64,000 nt of DNA from Paenibacillus chibensis (GTDB lineage Bacteria > Bacillota > Bacilli > Paenibacillales > Paenibacillaceae). Of the stretch, positions 25,416-34,207 are shown piece after piece; position 1 is the first letter of the stretch, and each line of letters starts with the position of its first letter. Made by a program: the position numbers and the translations under genes. The stretch spans positions 1 through 64,000 of the forward strand of contig NZ_BIMK01000038.1 in assembly GCF_004001045.1 (NCBI RefSeq). The letters are read 5' to 3'. Below the pieces are notes generated by a model. That model made no database searches. It worked only from the letters and a program-made list of their open reading frames with translations, and was not told the origin of the DNA.

Positions 25416-26672
25416 CTACTTCTTTCCTTCTGAAGCGAGAATTCCATTCATCTTGTCGGCTATTGTTTTGAGCGCCACCTCAAACGTCTTCTTGCCGAGG
25501 AAGGCATCCTGAATCTCCTTCGATTCGACATCCTGCCACTCAGCCGTCTTCTCGGATACCGGATAAGGGACGGCAAATTTGAGACTGTCCACAAAAACCT
25601 GCAGGTTCAAAGAAGGAATCGATTTAAGCCAGCCGTCCTCGGTGCCTTTGTATGCAGGAATGCTGAAACCGGAGTCTGCCAGCAGCTGCTCGCCTTCCTT
25701 GCCGGAGAGAACCTGAATCAGATCCCACGCTTCTTTTTCATGCTTGGTCTTCCCGTTCATGGCCCAGCTGAGTCCATGGACGATGGTGGCTTGCTTTTTG
25801 CCTGCCGGCAGTGGAGCTACGCCCAGCTTGTCGCCGAGCAGCTTGTACAGCTCCGGAGCGCTGACGGAAATGGCGGGAAACATGGCAATCTTGCCCGAAC
25901 CGAACAGCTGAAGCGGCTTCGTTTCAAGCTGCTGCTGCGCGCTCGGGGAATAGCCTTTTTCCATCAGGCTTTGCTCCCACTTGAAAGCGGACAGCGTTTC
26001 GGGAGAATCAAAACCGGAAGTTTTCTTGTCATCCGAAATGACGTAACCTCCAGCCTGGTGAATGAGATCGTAATAACCGGACTGACTGTCGACGAGTGCT
26101 GCGTAACCGTAAACGCCATTTGATTTATCGGTCATTTTGGCGGCGTTCTCTTCGATCGTGTTCCAGGTCCATTTGTCATCCGGATAGGCGATTCCGGCTT
26201 TGTCAAATAATTCCTTGTTATAGTAAAGACCTACGGCGTCAAGGAAATACGGGAGGCCGTACAGATGGTCCTTGTAAGAATAGAGATTCACAAGCGCGTC
26301 CGTGTATACAGAGGTGTCGAGCTTGCTTTCATCAATCAGGGGCTGGAGATCTTTGATCCAGCCGTTCGAGGCATAAGCGTAGAAGTTGGGGCCGTTCATC
26401 CAAAACACGTCGGGGCCGCTGTTGCCGGCGAGGCTGGTCTTAAGCTTGGTCCAGTAATCGGCCCATGGCGTATACGTGACCTTCACTTCAACATCCGGGT
26501 GGCTTTTATTGTACACCTGGATGGTTTTGGTGAGCGTGTCCTTGACGTTTTTATCCCATAAGGCGACGTTGATGACTTTCTTTCCGCCTGCATCCCCAGA
26601 GGAAGAACCGCCGCAGCCGGCTAAAACCGTAGTAAACAGGAACAGAATCGTTATGAGTCCAGAAATTCTCAT
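25416..26672 (-). CDS. Sugar-binding lipoprotein of the second ABC importer
   Basis: A 418-residue family 1 extracellular solute-binding protein. The signal sequence ends in a lipobox LAGC with Cys20, followed by a Gly/Ser/Asp linker. Motifs such as TYTPWADYWTKLKTSLAG, PDVFWMNGPN and YGLPYFLDAVGLYYNKELF are typical of sugar binders of the MalE/UgpB group. The start at 26672 is placed after AAGGAGG; an ATG six bases upstream sits too close to it. First gene of the operon and divergent from a ROK regulator. The sugar is unknown. Confidence 0.9.
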   Translation of the reverse strand: MRISGLITILFLFTTVLAGCGGSSSGDAGGKKVINVALWDKNVKDTLTKTIQVYNKSHPDVEVKVTYTPWADYWTKLKTSLAGNSGPDVFWMNGPNFYAYASNGWIKDLQPLIDESKLDTSVYTDALVNLYSYKDHLYGLPYFLDAVGLYYNKELFDKAGIAYPDDKWTWNTIEENAAKMTDKSNGVYGYAALVDSQSGYYDLIHQAGGYVISDDKKTSGFDSPETLSAFKWEQSLMEKGYSPSAQQQLETKPLQLFGSGKIAMFPAISVSAPELYKLLGDKLGVAPLPAGKKQATIVHGLSWAMNGKTKHEKEAWDLIQVLSGKEGEQLLADSGFSIPAYKGTEDGWLKSIPSLNLQVFVDSLKFAVPYPVSEKTAEWQDVESKEIQDAFLGKKTFEVALKTIADKMNGILASEGKK

Positions 26673-26858
26673 CGACATTTCCTCCTTAAATTGTTTAAAA
26701 TACGGATTTATTCTTCAATTTACGCTGCCTGATATGTAAGCTGACCTCCTTTCCTGCCTTATACTGTCATAGTTATTCCATTCACCGAAAAAAGTGAATG
26801 CAAGTCATAATCAAAAGCGGGTTGCATTTCAGGAAAACTATGGCATCTGTTGCGTAAG

Positions 26859-26887
26859 ATTATAGCTTTGCAGTATATTTTTTTCAA
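26859..26887 (-). promoter_or_regulatory. Sigma-A promoter of the second sugar ABC operon
   Basis: On the - strand TTGAAA (26887-26882) and TATAAT (26864-26859) are 17 bases apart. The -35 box directly abuts the CRE-like site. Confidence 0.78.
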
Positions 26888-26900
26888 GTAAGCGATTACA
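26887..26900. promoter_or_regulatory. CRE (CcpA site) next to the -35 box
   Basis: AGTAAGCGATTACA matches the catabolite response element consensus TGNAARCGNWWWCA at 13 of 14 positions. Being at the -35 box, CcpA binding would repress the sugar ABC operon when preferred sugars are present. Confidence 0.7.
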
Positions 26901-26966
26901 AAAATAACAAATTTTATTTTTTAGCCGAATCAGAAAGCGTACATATAATTTCAATTGGAATAAGTC

Positions 26967-26994
26967 TTGGGAAAGGTGCCGGACGAACTATATT
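26967..26994 (+). promoter_or_regulatory. Possible promoter of the ROK gene
   Basis: TTGGGA (26967-26972) and TATATT (26989-26994), 16 bases apart. The -10 box overlaps the palindrome at 26992. A second -10-like TATAAT lies near 27022. Confidence 0.45.
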
Positions 26995-27007
26995 TCACCG
27001 GTGAAAT
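26992..27007. promoter_or_regulatory. Perfect 16-bp palindrome, probable ROK operator
   Basis: ATTTCACCGGTGAAAT is fully self-complementary and lies between the divergent ROK gene and the sugar ABC operon, over the likely ROK promoter. This is where an autoregulating ROK repressor would be expected to bind. Confidence 0.7.
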
Positions 27008-27058
27008 GGAATAGTATGGAATATAATATCGTATTTTGAAAAAGAAAGGAGAACCCGA

Positions 27059-28276
27059 TTGAAAAAAATGCGAAAAGGCGATTTGAAGCTTGTTCAGGAG
27101 CTCAACCGTTCGATCATTTTGAATAAAATCCGGAGTCAGGGACCGATTTCCCGCATCAGCCTGGCCAAGGAATGCCGCATCAGCCCTTCGACCGTCGCTT
27201 CGGCGGTGCAGGAGCTGATGAAGGAGGGATACGTGTCCGAAGTGGGCGAAGGCGAATCGAGCGGGGGGAGAAAGCCGATTCTGCTGCAGTTTGCGCCGGA
27301 TAACCATTTTATTATTGCAGCGGTCATTACCAATAGCGCGATCGAAGTGGCGGAGCTGAACCTGGATGCCAACCTGCTACGCAAGCGGGTCAAACCCGTA
27401 GAGGGCCAAAAAGGCGATGAGGTCATTCGGCTTATGACGGAGGAACTAGACCGGTTCATGGAGGAAGGCGGAGGGCTTGATCGCTGCATCGGCATTGCCG
27501 TCACGGTTCCCGGAGTGGTGAATGTGGAGGAAGGAATCGTGTATTACAATTCGAAGCTTCGCCTGGACAATGTCCCCTTGAAGATGATTATCGAGCAGCG
27601 CTACGGTCTCAGGACGTGGATCGAAAACGACGCCAATGCCGTCGTGCTCGCGGAGCGGAGATTCGGAAGCTGGGGAGACCATCAGGATTTAATTTACATT
27701 GTGGTCGGAGATGGCGTGGGAGCAGGGATCCTGGTTAATGACAGCGTGTTGAGGGGGAGCAGGGGCGGCGCCGGCGAATTCGGTCATACAAGCGTAAGCC
27801 GGAGCGGCATCCGCTGCGAGTGCGGAAACGTAGGCTGTCTGGAAAATGCGATCAGCTGGCCTACCGTATATTCGAAAATTGTGGCGGGAATATCGTCCGG
27901 AAGGCCGACGTGGATAAATGGGCAGTGCAGGGGTAACTTTTCGGAGATAAATCCGTCTTTATATAAAGAAGCTGTTCGGCTTGGCGATCCCCTTGCCCTG
28001 GATATTAACGAAGAGATTGCCGAGCATCTGAGCGCGGGCATCGTTAATCTGGTGAATTTGTTCAATCCCGGAGCGATCATTCTAGACGGATGCCTTGCCT
28101 ATGACAATCCCGCGTTGCTGGAGAGGGTCAGGGATCATGTTCTTAAACATGCCATGCGGGTATTGAAGGACGAGATCAGCATCGCCCAGTCTTCGCTGGG
28201 ACCTGATGGCAGCCTGATTGGCGGAGCCGCTGTCGTGTTGCGTCACATTTTCAGGTTTTCCTTGGCCGAGGGCTGA
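27059..28276 (+). CDS. ROK-family transcriptional repressor (NagC/XylR type)
   Basis: A 405-residue ROK regulator. An N-terminal winged helix (about residues 8-65: IRSQGPISRISLAKECRIS, then STVASAVQELMKEGYV) precedes a sugar-kinase-like ROK domain with ENDANAVVLAERRFG, the GDGVGAGI nucleotide loop and the zinc motif CECGNVGC. In this family an imported sugar usually releases DNA. The TTG start follows AAAGGAG with seven bases spacing. It diverges from the sugar ABC operon, so it most likely controls that operon and itself. Confidence 0.88.
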   Translation: MKKMRKGDLKLVQELNRSIILNKIRSQGPISRISLAKECRISPSTVASAVQELMKEGYVSEVGEGESSGGRKPILLQFAPDNHFIIAAVITNSAIEVAELNLDANLLRKRVKPVEGQKGDEVIRLMTEELDRFMEEGGGLDRCIGIAVTVPGVVNVEEGIVYYNSKLRLDNVPLKMIIEQRYGLRTWIENDANAVVLAERRFGSWGDHQDLIYIVVGDGVGAGILVNDSVLRGSRGGAGEFGHTSVSRSGIRCECGNVGCLENAISWPTVYSKIVAGISSGRPTWINGQCRGNFSEINPSLYKEAVRLGDPLALDINEEIAEHLSAGIVNLVNLFNPGAIILDGCLAYDNPALLERVRDHVLKHAMRVLKDEISIAQSSLGPDGSLIGGAAVVLRHIFRFSLAEG

Positions 28277-28307
28277 ATCCTTCACAAAATATCTACATAT
28301 ATTGGTG

Positions 28308-28336
28308 TTGAATCGTGGCAGATCGCGGAGTACAAT
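28308..28336 (+). promoter_or_regulatory. Sigma-A promoter of the PAP2 gene
   Basis: TTGAAT (28308-28313) and TACAAT (28331-28336) with a 17-base spacer, about 80 bases before the gene and after the ROK stop codon. Confidence 0.65.
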
Positions 28337-28415
28337 AATTCAGCATAGTTTTGAGCCTTACCGGGCCAAGAAGACAAAGGGCCCCAATTTTTGCATACAG
28401 AAAGGTACTGATGAA

Positions 28416-29084
28416 ATGACTTGGCTTACGACCAGGATTCCCAAGCCGCTGCTTCGCTGGGCTCCTCTGCTCTTGATGCTTATTTTTCCCGTTCTCGGAA
28501 ACTTATATCACTTGGTGAACCAGCCGACCCATAAGGTGTATTCGCTCCTTACGCCTCTGGATCAAGCGATGCCGTTCATTAAATATTTCGCATTGCCTTA
28601 CGGGGTTTGGATTTTCTACATTTATGTCTGCATCGTATACTTCTTTTTCCGGGACCGTCCGTCTTATTACCGCTCGCTGCTCCTTTATACGGTATGCGCG
28701 CTGACGTGCTACGGGGTGTATCTTGTTTTTCAAACGACCGTGCCGCGGCCAGTCGTCCTCGGGGATGATCCGTTTGCGCAGCTGTCCCGTTTTATTTACA
28801 ATCGTGATCAGCCGTTCAATTGTTTTCCTAGCATCCACTGCTTCTCCAGCTACATGGTGATGCGGATGATCTGGAAAAGTCCGGCACGCAATCGCGTCAA
28901 CGTGACGCTCATCAGCGGAATGTCGCTTCTGATCATTGCCTCGACTCTCTTTATGAAGCAGCATGTGATCATGGATGTCGTTGGAGCCATAGCGATCGTG
29001 GAAATTTATAGCTTCCTGTTCATTAAGCTGCCATCGCTTTACCGGAACAAAATGGCTTCCCAGCATCGTGAATTTCAGGCGTGA
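28416..29084 (+). CDS. PAP2-superfamily membrane phosphatase
   Basis: A 222-residue protein with about five to six membrane helices. It has the phosphatase signatures PSIHCFSSY (motif 2, with the catalytic His) and KQHVIMDVVGA (motif 3, with His and Asp). Family members remove phosphate from lipid phosphates such as phosphatidic acid or undecaprenyl diphosphate, or act as inositol-phosphoceramide synthase-like enzymes. The start at 28416 is the first ATG that gives a sensible N-terminus before helix 1; earlier in-frame codons run through the promoter. Single-gene unit ended by a terminator. Confidence 0.82.
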   Translation: MTWLTTRIPKPLLRWAPLLLMLIFPVLGNLYHLVNQPTHKVYSLLTPLDQAMPFIKYFALPYGVWIFYIYVCIVYFFFRDRPSYYRSLLLYTVCALTCYGVYLVFQTTVPRPVVLGDDPFAQLSRFIYNRDQPFNCFPSIHCFSSYMVMRMIWKSPARNRVNVTLISGMSLLIIASTLFMKQHVIMDVVGAIAIVEIYSFLFIKLPSLYRNKMASQHREFQA

Positions 29085-29110
29085 CTGTATGTGATGATTA
29101 TTGAAAAGCA

Positions 29111-29147
29111 CAAGGACTGCTCCTTAAAGGGGCAGTTCTTTTTTTTG
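29111..29147 (+). terminator. Terminator after the PAP2 gene
   Basis: AGGACTGCTCC, loop TTAAA, and GGGGCAGTTCT followed by at least seven T residues. Confidence 0.88.
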
Positions 29148-29249
29148 GAATCGGAAAGAAAGTAAAACAAATCCAATATTCCATTAATTTAATTACATAT
29201 TGTTTTCAGAAAAAAGTCTGCAAAATACGAAAATGTATGCTACAATGAA

Positions 29250-29268
29250 CCAAACATCCTATGTTTGG
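29250..29268. promoter_or_regulatory. Inverted-repeat operator of the FadR-type regulator
   Basis: CCAAACAT, three bases, ATGTTTGG: perfect 8-bp arms. It begins four bases after a -10-like TACAAT (29241-29246) and overlaps the ribosome site TTTGGAGGA, so the regulator most likely represses its own operon. Confidence 0.68.
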
Positions 29269-29278
29269 AGGAATCGCT

Positions 29279-29995
29279 ATGACAAACTTGCAGCGGCCCA
29301 TGAAACGAACGCTGGTCGAGCAAATCGTGGCCCAGCTGGAAGAATTGATCGAGAACGGCACCTGGCCGGTCGGAGACCGCATTCCTGCGGAACCTGAATT
29401 GGTCAAAGAGCTTGGCGTCAGCAGAAATACGATCCGCGAAGCCATTCATGCCTTGATTCATGCTGGCATGCTCAGAACCCGGCAGGGCGACGGAACCTAT
29501 GTCTGCTCGTCGAGCAGCCTGGCGCCGGCACTAACGCGCAGGCTGGAGCGCTGCGAGCTCAGCGATACGCTGGACGTGCGTTCCGCGCTGGAACAGGAAG
29601 GTGCCCGCTTGGCGGCGCTGCGGCACACACCGGAGGATCTTGAACGCATACGGTCCGCTTACCAACAGGTGCGCTACGCGTGGGAAGAGCGGGACTTTGA
29701 ACACCTGATCCGGCTCGATTACGCCTTTCACAGCGCAATTATTGCCGCGGCCCACAATGCCATATTAAGCGACCTGTATGATTCGATCAGCGAGGCGGTT
29801 CAGATGGCGGTGCATGAGGGCAGCACAAGCCTGGAGCTGCTGCGGATTCACACGGAGCTGAACGAAAAGCTTGTGGAGGGAATCGTCGCCAGGAATGCGG
29901 CAGGTGCAGCGGATACGGTTCGGGCTTATATCGACGCATCGCGAACCATGCTGCTTCAGGATATAGAAGGAGGAAATGAGAAACATCATGAATAA
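29279..29995 (+). CDS. GntR-family regulator, FadR subgroup
   Basis: A 238-residue regulator. The winged helix (about residues 8-75) includes DRIPAEPELVKELGVSRNTI and REAIHALIHAGMLRTRQGDG. The all-helical FCD effector domain follows, with the metal/ligand residues in RLDYAFHSAII and the His of LLRIHTELNEKLVEGI. The ATG at 29279 follows TTTGGAGGA; an upstream ATG at 29261 would lie inside the operator. It overlaps the following exporter gene, so both form one unit. Confidence 0.87.
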   Translation: MTNLQRPMKRTLVEQIVAQLEELIENGTWPVGDRIPAEPELVKELGVSRNTIREAIHALIHAGMLRTRQGDGTYVCSSSSLAPALTRRLERCELSDTLDVRSALEQEGARLAALRHTPEDLERIRSAYQQVRYAWEERDFEHLIRLDYAFHSAIIAAAHNAILSDLYDSISEAVQMAVHEGSTSLELLRIHTELNEKLVEGIVARNAAGAADTVRAYIDASRTMLLQDIEGGNEKHHE

Positions 29996-31211
29996 CACCA
30001 CTACGCAAGCCAATCAACGGACGGGCAGCGGGCCGGCATCGAACGGCATGAAAGCCGCCTTGCTGCTCGTCGGCATAATTTTGATCGCAACCACGCTGCG
30101 GTCCCCGATTACGGCGGTCGGGCCGCTGATTGAAACGATTCGCAGCGATACCGGCATGTCGCATACGCTGGCCGGACTGCTTACCACGTTCCCGCTGCTG
30201 GCGTTTGCCCTGATGTCCCCGCTGGCTCCGCGCATCTCGCGGCGCTGGGGCATGGAGCGGACTTTGTTTTTCGGCATCTGTGCCGTTACCGCCGGCATCC
30301 TTTTGCGGTTCATCCCGTCGCTGGCCGCTTTGTTCGGAGGCACGATTTTGCTGGGTCTGGGGATCGCGCTTGGAAACGTATTGCTGCCGAGCTTGATCAA
30401 GCGGGACTTTCCGCTGCGAACCGGCGTCATGACAGGCATTTATTCCGTATCGATGAATATTTTCGCGGCCGTCGCCTCCGGCATCAGTGTGCCAATGGCC
30501 GGACAGCTGCATTCGGGATGGCGCGGTTCCCTGCTGACATGGGGAATTCTGGCCGTGCTGTCGGTGCTGGCTTGGCTGCCGCAGCTTAAATACCGGCAAG
30601 ATGCGATGCAGGCGCAGGTTTCCGGCAAAAGCAGCGTTTGGACCTCGAAGATCGCTTGGCAGGTGACGATCGTAATGGGATTGCAATCGTTCGTATTTTA
30701 TTCCATCGTCGCCTGGCTTCCGGAAATTCTGACTGAGCGCGGCATGAGCCCGTCCGCTTCCGGCTGGATGCTGTCGCTGATGCAGGTGTTCAGCGTGCCG
30801 GTTACCTTTATCGTGCCGATCCTGGCGGCCCGCTTCAAAAATCAGCGTCTGCTCGTATTCTTGACGTTCCTGTGCTTCATGCTGGGCTTCACGTTGCTGC
30901 TGACAGGCGTTAGTGCGCTGGTTCCGGTCGCGGTCATTCCGATTGGCATGGGAACAGGGGCCGCGTTCGGCCTCGTGACGATGTTTTTCGTGCTTCGCAC
31001 CCGCCATTCCCAGCAGGCGGCGGAATTGTCCGGCATGGCGCAGTCCATCGGCTATTTGCTGGCAGCGGTCGGACCGCTGCTGTTCGGCCTTGTGCATGAC
31101 CTGACCGGCAGCTGGACGGCCGCTATGATTCTGCTGCTTGTCGTCGGTATGGTCTATATGCTTGCGGGCTGGGGAGCAGGAGCCAACCGGTTCATCGGAG
31201 AAAACGAATAA
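29988..31211 (+). CDS. MFS exporter, NimT/CynX (YeaN) family
   Basis: About 407 residues, twelve helices, of the cyanate/nitroimidazole (CynX/NimT) branch of the major facilitator superfamily. LIATTLRSPITAVGPLI in helix 1 and SGMAQSIGYLLAAVGPLLFG in the C-terminal half are typical. The start is uncertain: the ATG at 29988 overlaps the regulator gene by eight bases, while an ATG at 29976 is only two bases from AGGAGG. Co-transcribed with its FadR-type regulator; the transported compound is unknown. Confidence 0.85.
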   Translation: MNNTTTQANQRTGSGPASNGMKAALLLVGIILIATTLRSPITAVGPLIETIRSDTGMSHTLAGLLTTFPLLAFALMSPLAPRISRRWGMERTLFFGICAVTAGILLRFIPSLAALFGGTILLGLGIALGNVLLPSLIKRDFPLRTGVMTGIYSVSMNIFAAVASGISVPMAGQLHSGWRGSLLTWGILAVLSVLAWLPQLKYRQDAMQAQVSGKSSVWTSKIAWQVTIVMGLQSFVFYSIVAWLPEILTERGMSPSASGWMLSLMQVFSVPVTFIVPILAARFKNQRLLVFLTFLCFMLGFTLLLTGVSALVPVAVIPIGMGTGAAFGLVTMFFVLRTRHSQQAAELSGMAQSIGYLLAAVGPLLFGLVHDLTGSWTAAMILLLVVGMVYMLAGWGAGANRFIGENE

Positions 31212-31230
31212 AATGAATCTTAAAACAGGA

Positions 31231-31272
31231 GCGCCTACGTTCGGTTGACGATAACCGAACGTAGGCGCTTTT
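31231..31272 (+). terminator. Terminator after the NimT/CynX exporter
   Basis: GCGCCTACGTTCGGTT, loop GACGAT, AACCGAACGTAGGCGC: a perfect 16-bp stem followed by TTTT. Confidence 0.92.
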
Positions 31273-31368
31273 GCGTCGTAAGCTTCTTTACCGGGCAAGA
31301 GAGTATGCTTGAGAACGGAGGGGAAGAAGCATGAGAAAAGAGCTGCCGTACAACTCTTGTTCTCGATG

Positions 31369-32157
31369 CTACTTCAGTGAAGCAGCCTCCGCGGGTTTCT
31401 CCGCCATCACGCGCAACCGTCTGTGGTCGGCGTATATCGCGCCGTCTTTCCACAAGGCAGCACGCACCTTGTCGCCAATTTTGGCGCAAGCCTCTCGTAC
31501 GGCTTCCTGCGGCATCCCTTGAAAGAAATCGTCGCCGAATTGGGCCAGCCAGCTGAGCATGCCGTCCGCGCCGTCATGAAGCTTGGTGGGGCGGTCAAAA
31601 TAGTACACCATGCGTACGACGAATCCTTGCTTTTCCAGAAGGGAGCTATACTCGGCAGGGCTAGGAAAATACCACGGATTTCTTGCGGCCGCTTCGATTC
31701 CGTAATCCGAGGTTAATACCTCCGTAATTGCGTCGACGATCGCCCGCACATTGCCTGCGCCTCCGAACTCGGCGACGAACCGGCCGCCGGGCTTTAAAGC
31801 GTTCCATACGCTTTTGGCCACCCCTGCGGCATCCTGCATTCAGTGAAGCGCGGCATTGGAGAAGACCGCGTCGCATGCATAATTCAGTTTGAAACGCTGG
31901 GCGTCACCGACGGCAAACACGATCTCGGGATACTTCTCTTGCGCTCGGCGGATCATGTCCCCAGAGGCGTCCAAGCCGCCAACGCGTGCGCCCGCCAAGG
32001 ATATTTCATGCGTCAGGTCGCCCGTTCCGCAGCCTAAATCCAGAATGACTTCATCCTTCGCGGGCTGCAGCCAGGCAATCAGGTCCTTGCCGTACGAAGA
32101 CACAAAGTGGAGCTTTTGATCATAGGAACCCGGCTGCCACTGATTTTTCAAATTCAT
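31369..32157 (-). pseudogene. SAM-dependent methyltransferase interrupted by an in-frame TGA
   Basis: Two fragments in the same frame make one class I methyltransferase of about 262 residues, similar to trans-aconitate methyltransferase-like proteins. The first 105 residues hold the SAM motif VILDLGCGTG and GDAQRF; the frame then meets TGA at 31840-31842 and continues, with ALKPGGRFVAEFGG and the rest of the domain. Relatives have Trp at the stop position (ALHWM), so a single TGG to TGA change explains it. There is no frameshift and both halves look otherwise intact, suggesting a recent mutation, a sequencing error or read-through. A restart at the ATG right after the stop would lack the SAM site. 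Confidence 0.85.
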
Positions 32158-32158
32158 G

Positions 32159-32461
32159 ATTCAAGCACCTCCATTTGGTTTGCTGGCCTTATTGTGGCAT
32201 AGTGAGTCCTATAAGTGAAATATATTAATGATATAAAACATATAGTTTATAACTATAAGAGTCCGGACCTTCCAACGCTCGTTTTGAGAGAAGATGCGCA
32301 TGATAATCTTTTTTTCTTATATGAAAACCTAGTCATATCAAGGGTTGACGGCCTCCAGAGCTTGATGGTCAAGCCGCCGGTCATTTGGATATATGCTATA
32401 TTTTAGATATGTGAGAACGGTAAAGGGAATGTAAAGTATCGTACAAGGAGGGAAGTACCCG
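32159..32461 (+). other. Leader region of the BmrCD-like exporter
   Basis: No confident gene. A GTG-started frame of 63 codons (32215-32406) ends 55 bases before the exporter gene but has only a poor ribosome site. Its 3' part contains pairing segments (GACGGC with GCCGGTC, and CTTGA-TGG-TCAAG). In B. subtilis bmrCD is preceded by the translated attenuator bmrB, so a similar leader is possible, but no T run follows the hairpin. The AAGGAGG ribosome site for the exporter is at the end. Confidence 0.3.
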
Positions 32462-34207
32462 ATGAAAAACTTTGAACTCCTCACCCGTTATCTGAAGCAA
32501 AACAAGCTGCTCTATTTGATGGCAATCGTGCTGATCATCTTGTCGAACGTAGACCAGTCTTTGCTGCCGCAGGTGCTGGGCAACGTCACGGACGGTTTGA
32601 AGGACGGCACGCTGGGACGGGAGGGAATCATTCAGCAAAGCCTGATTTTGCTTGCGATCGCCGTGTCGTACGGCATTTTGTTCGGACTCGGCCAGTTTAC
32701 GATCATGAGGCTGGGACGGCGCTTCGAATTTTTGACCCGGGGGCGCATATTTGCGCAGTTTTCCCGGCTGAGCGAAGATTTCTTTTCCAAGCAGGGGACC
32801 GGCAAGCTGCTGAGTTATGTCATGAATGATGTGACCTCGGTTCGCGAAGCGATATCCTTTGGGGTAACGCAAACGACCAACGCGGTGTTCATGGTGATCT
32901 CATGCGTGGCGATGATGCTCATTACAGGCATTCCTGTCATTTTGATTCTGGTCAGCGTATGCCCGCTGATCCTGATTCCTTTTCTGGTCATCTATTTCGG
33001 CCCGCGCATTCGCGAAAGATCCATGCATGTGCAGGAAGATTTGGCAACCATGACCGAATCGGCCGACGAGCAAATCGGCGGAATCCGCGTGACAAAGACC
33101 TTCGCCATGGAGGCAACCGCGCAAAAAAGATTTGACGAAACCGTCGATGGCGTGCGGTCCGCGCAGCTTCGGCTGGTTCGGATGTCCTCTCTGTTCCAGG
33201 CAATCCTGCCTTTTCTTGGGGCATTATCTCTTGTGGTTTCGCTTCTCGTCGGCGGATACATGACCATTCAGCATCACCTGACGCTGGGGAACTTCGTTGC
33301 GTTAACCTTCTACTTACGGATGCTGACCGGACCCCTGCAGCAGATCGGCAATGTCATCAACATGATGCAGCGTTCCGGCGCTTCACTGGAACGGGTCAAT
33401 CGGCTGTTGGCCGAGGTGCCGAGCGTAAGGGATCATGATGCAGCGATCGAGCTGGATTCCATTGGCGATATTGAGATCAGCCACCTGAATTTCTCTTATC
33501 CGGGCACTTCGGAAAAGGCGCTTCAGGATATCAGCTTTACCATCCGTAAGGGTCATACGATCGGACTCATCGGCCGCACGGGCAGCGGAAAATCCACGCT
33601 GGCAAAGCTGCTGCTTCGTGTATATGAGCCTCCGGCCGGCAGCATCCGCGTCAGCGGGGAGGATATCACGGAAGTATCGCTTGAGACGCTGCGGCGCAAA
33701 ATCGGTTATGTCCCGCAGGATGGCTTTATGTTCAGTACGGATATTGCCGATAACATCGCCTTCAGCGACCGTTCCGCGAATATGGAGCAGGTACAGCGCG
33801 CGGCGGACCAAGCTTTACTGCTGGAAAGCGTAAACACATTCAAGGAAGGCTTCCAGACCAAGCTCGGTGAACGCGGCCTTACGCTTTCAGGCGGTCAAAG
33901 GCAGCGCGCCAGCCTGGCGAGGGGCCTGATGAAAAGGCCGGAGCTGCTTATTCTCGATGACAGCATGAGCGCGGTGGATACATTGACGGAATCCGGCATT
34001 TTGAGCAATCTCGTCAAAGAGCGGCAGGGTAAAACCACGCTGATTATCGCCCACCGGATCAGCAGCGTGCAGCATGCGAACGAAATTATCGTGCTGGACG
34101 AAGGACGGATTGTGCAGCGCGGAAGCCATGAAGAGCTTATGGCACGTAGGGACGGATTGTACGCATCCATGTATCGGATTCAACAGGAGGGACTGCAGCA
34201 TGCCTAA
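32462..34207 (+). CDS. yheI: ABC multidrug exporter half, BmrC/YheI-like (degenerate site)
   Basis: A 581-residue half-transporter with six membrane helices and a C-terminal ATPase. Walker A is GRTGSGKS, the signature LSGGQ is canonical, but Walker B reads LLILDDS with Asp instead of the catalytic Glu. This is the pattern of the BmrC-type member of heterodimeric drug exporters, where only one of two ATP sites hydrolyses efficiently. The ATG follows AAGGAGGG. It overlaps the partner gene by eight bases. Substrates are probably structurally diverse drugs, but this is family inference. Confidence 0.88.
   Translation: MKNFELLTRYLKQNKLLYLMAIVLIILSNVDQSLLPQVLGNVTDGLKDGTLGREGIIQQSLILLAIAVSYGILFGLGQFTIMRLGRRFEFLTRGRIFAQFSRLSEDFFSKQGTGKLLSYVMNDVTSVREAISFGVTQTTNAVFMVISCVAMMLITGIPVILILVSVCPLILIPFLVIYFGPRIRERSMHVQEDLATMTESADEQIGGIRVTKTFAMEATAQKRFDETVDGVRSAQLRLVRMSSLFQAILPFLGALSLVVSLLVGGYMTIQHHLTLGNFVALTFYLRMLTGPLQQIGNVINMMQRSGASLERVNRLLAEVPSVRDHDAAIELDSIGDIEISHLNFSYPGTSEKALQDISFTIRKGHTIGLIGRTGSGKSTLAKLLLRVYEPPAGSIRVSGEDITEVSLETLRRKIGYVPQDGFMFSTDIADNIAFSDRSANMEQVQRAADQALLLESVNTFKEGFQTKLGERGLTLSGGQRQRASLARGLMKRPELLILDDSMSAVDTLTESGILSNLVKERQGKTTLIIAHRISSVQHANEIIVLDEGRIVQRGSHEELMARRDGLYASMYRIQQEGLQHA

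Noticed and set aside
31840..31842. TGA as selenocysteine codon
   Set aside because: Relatives have Trp at this place, the site is not catalytic, and no selenocysteine hairpin follows the codon.
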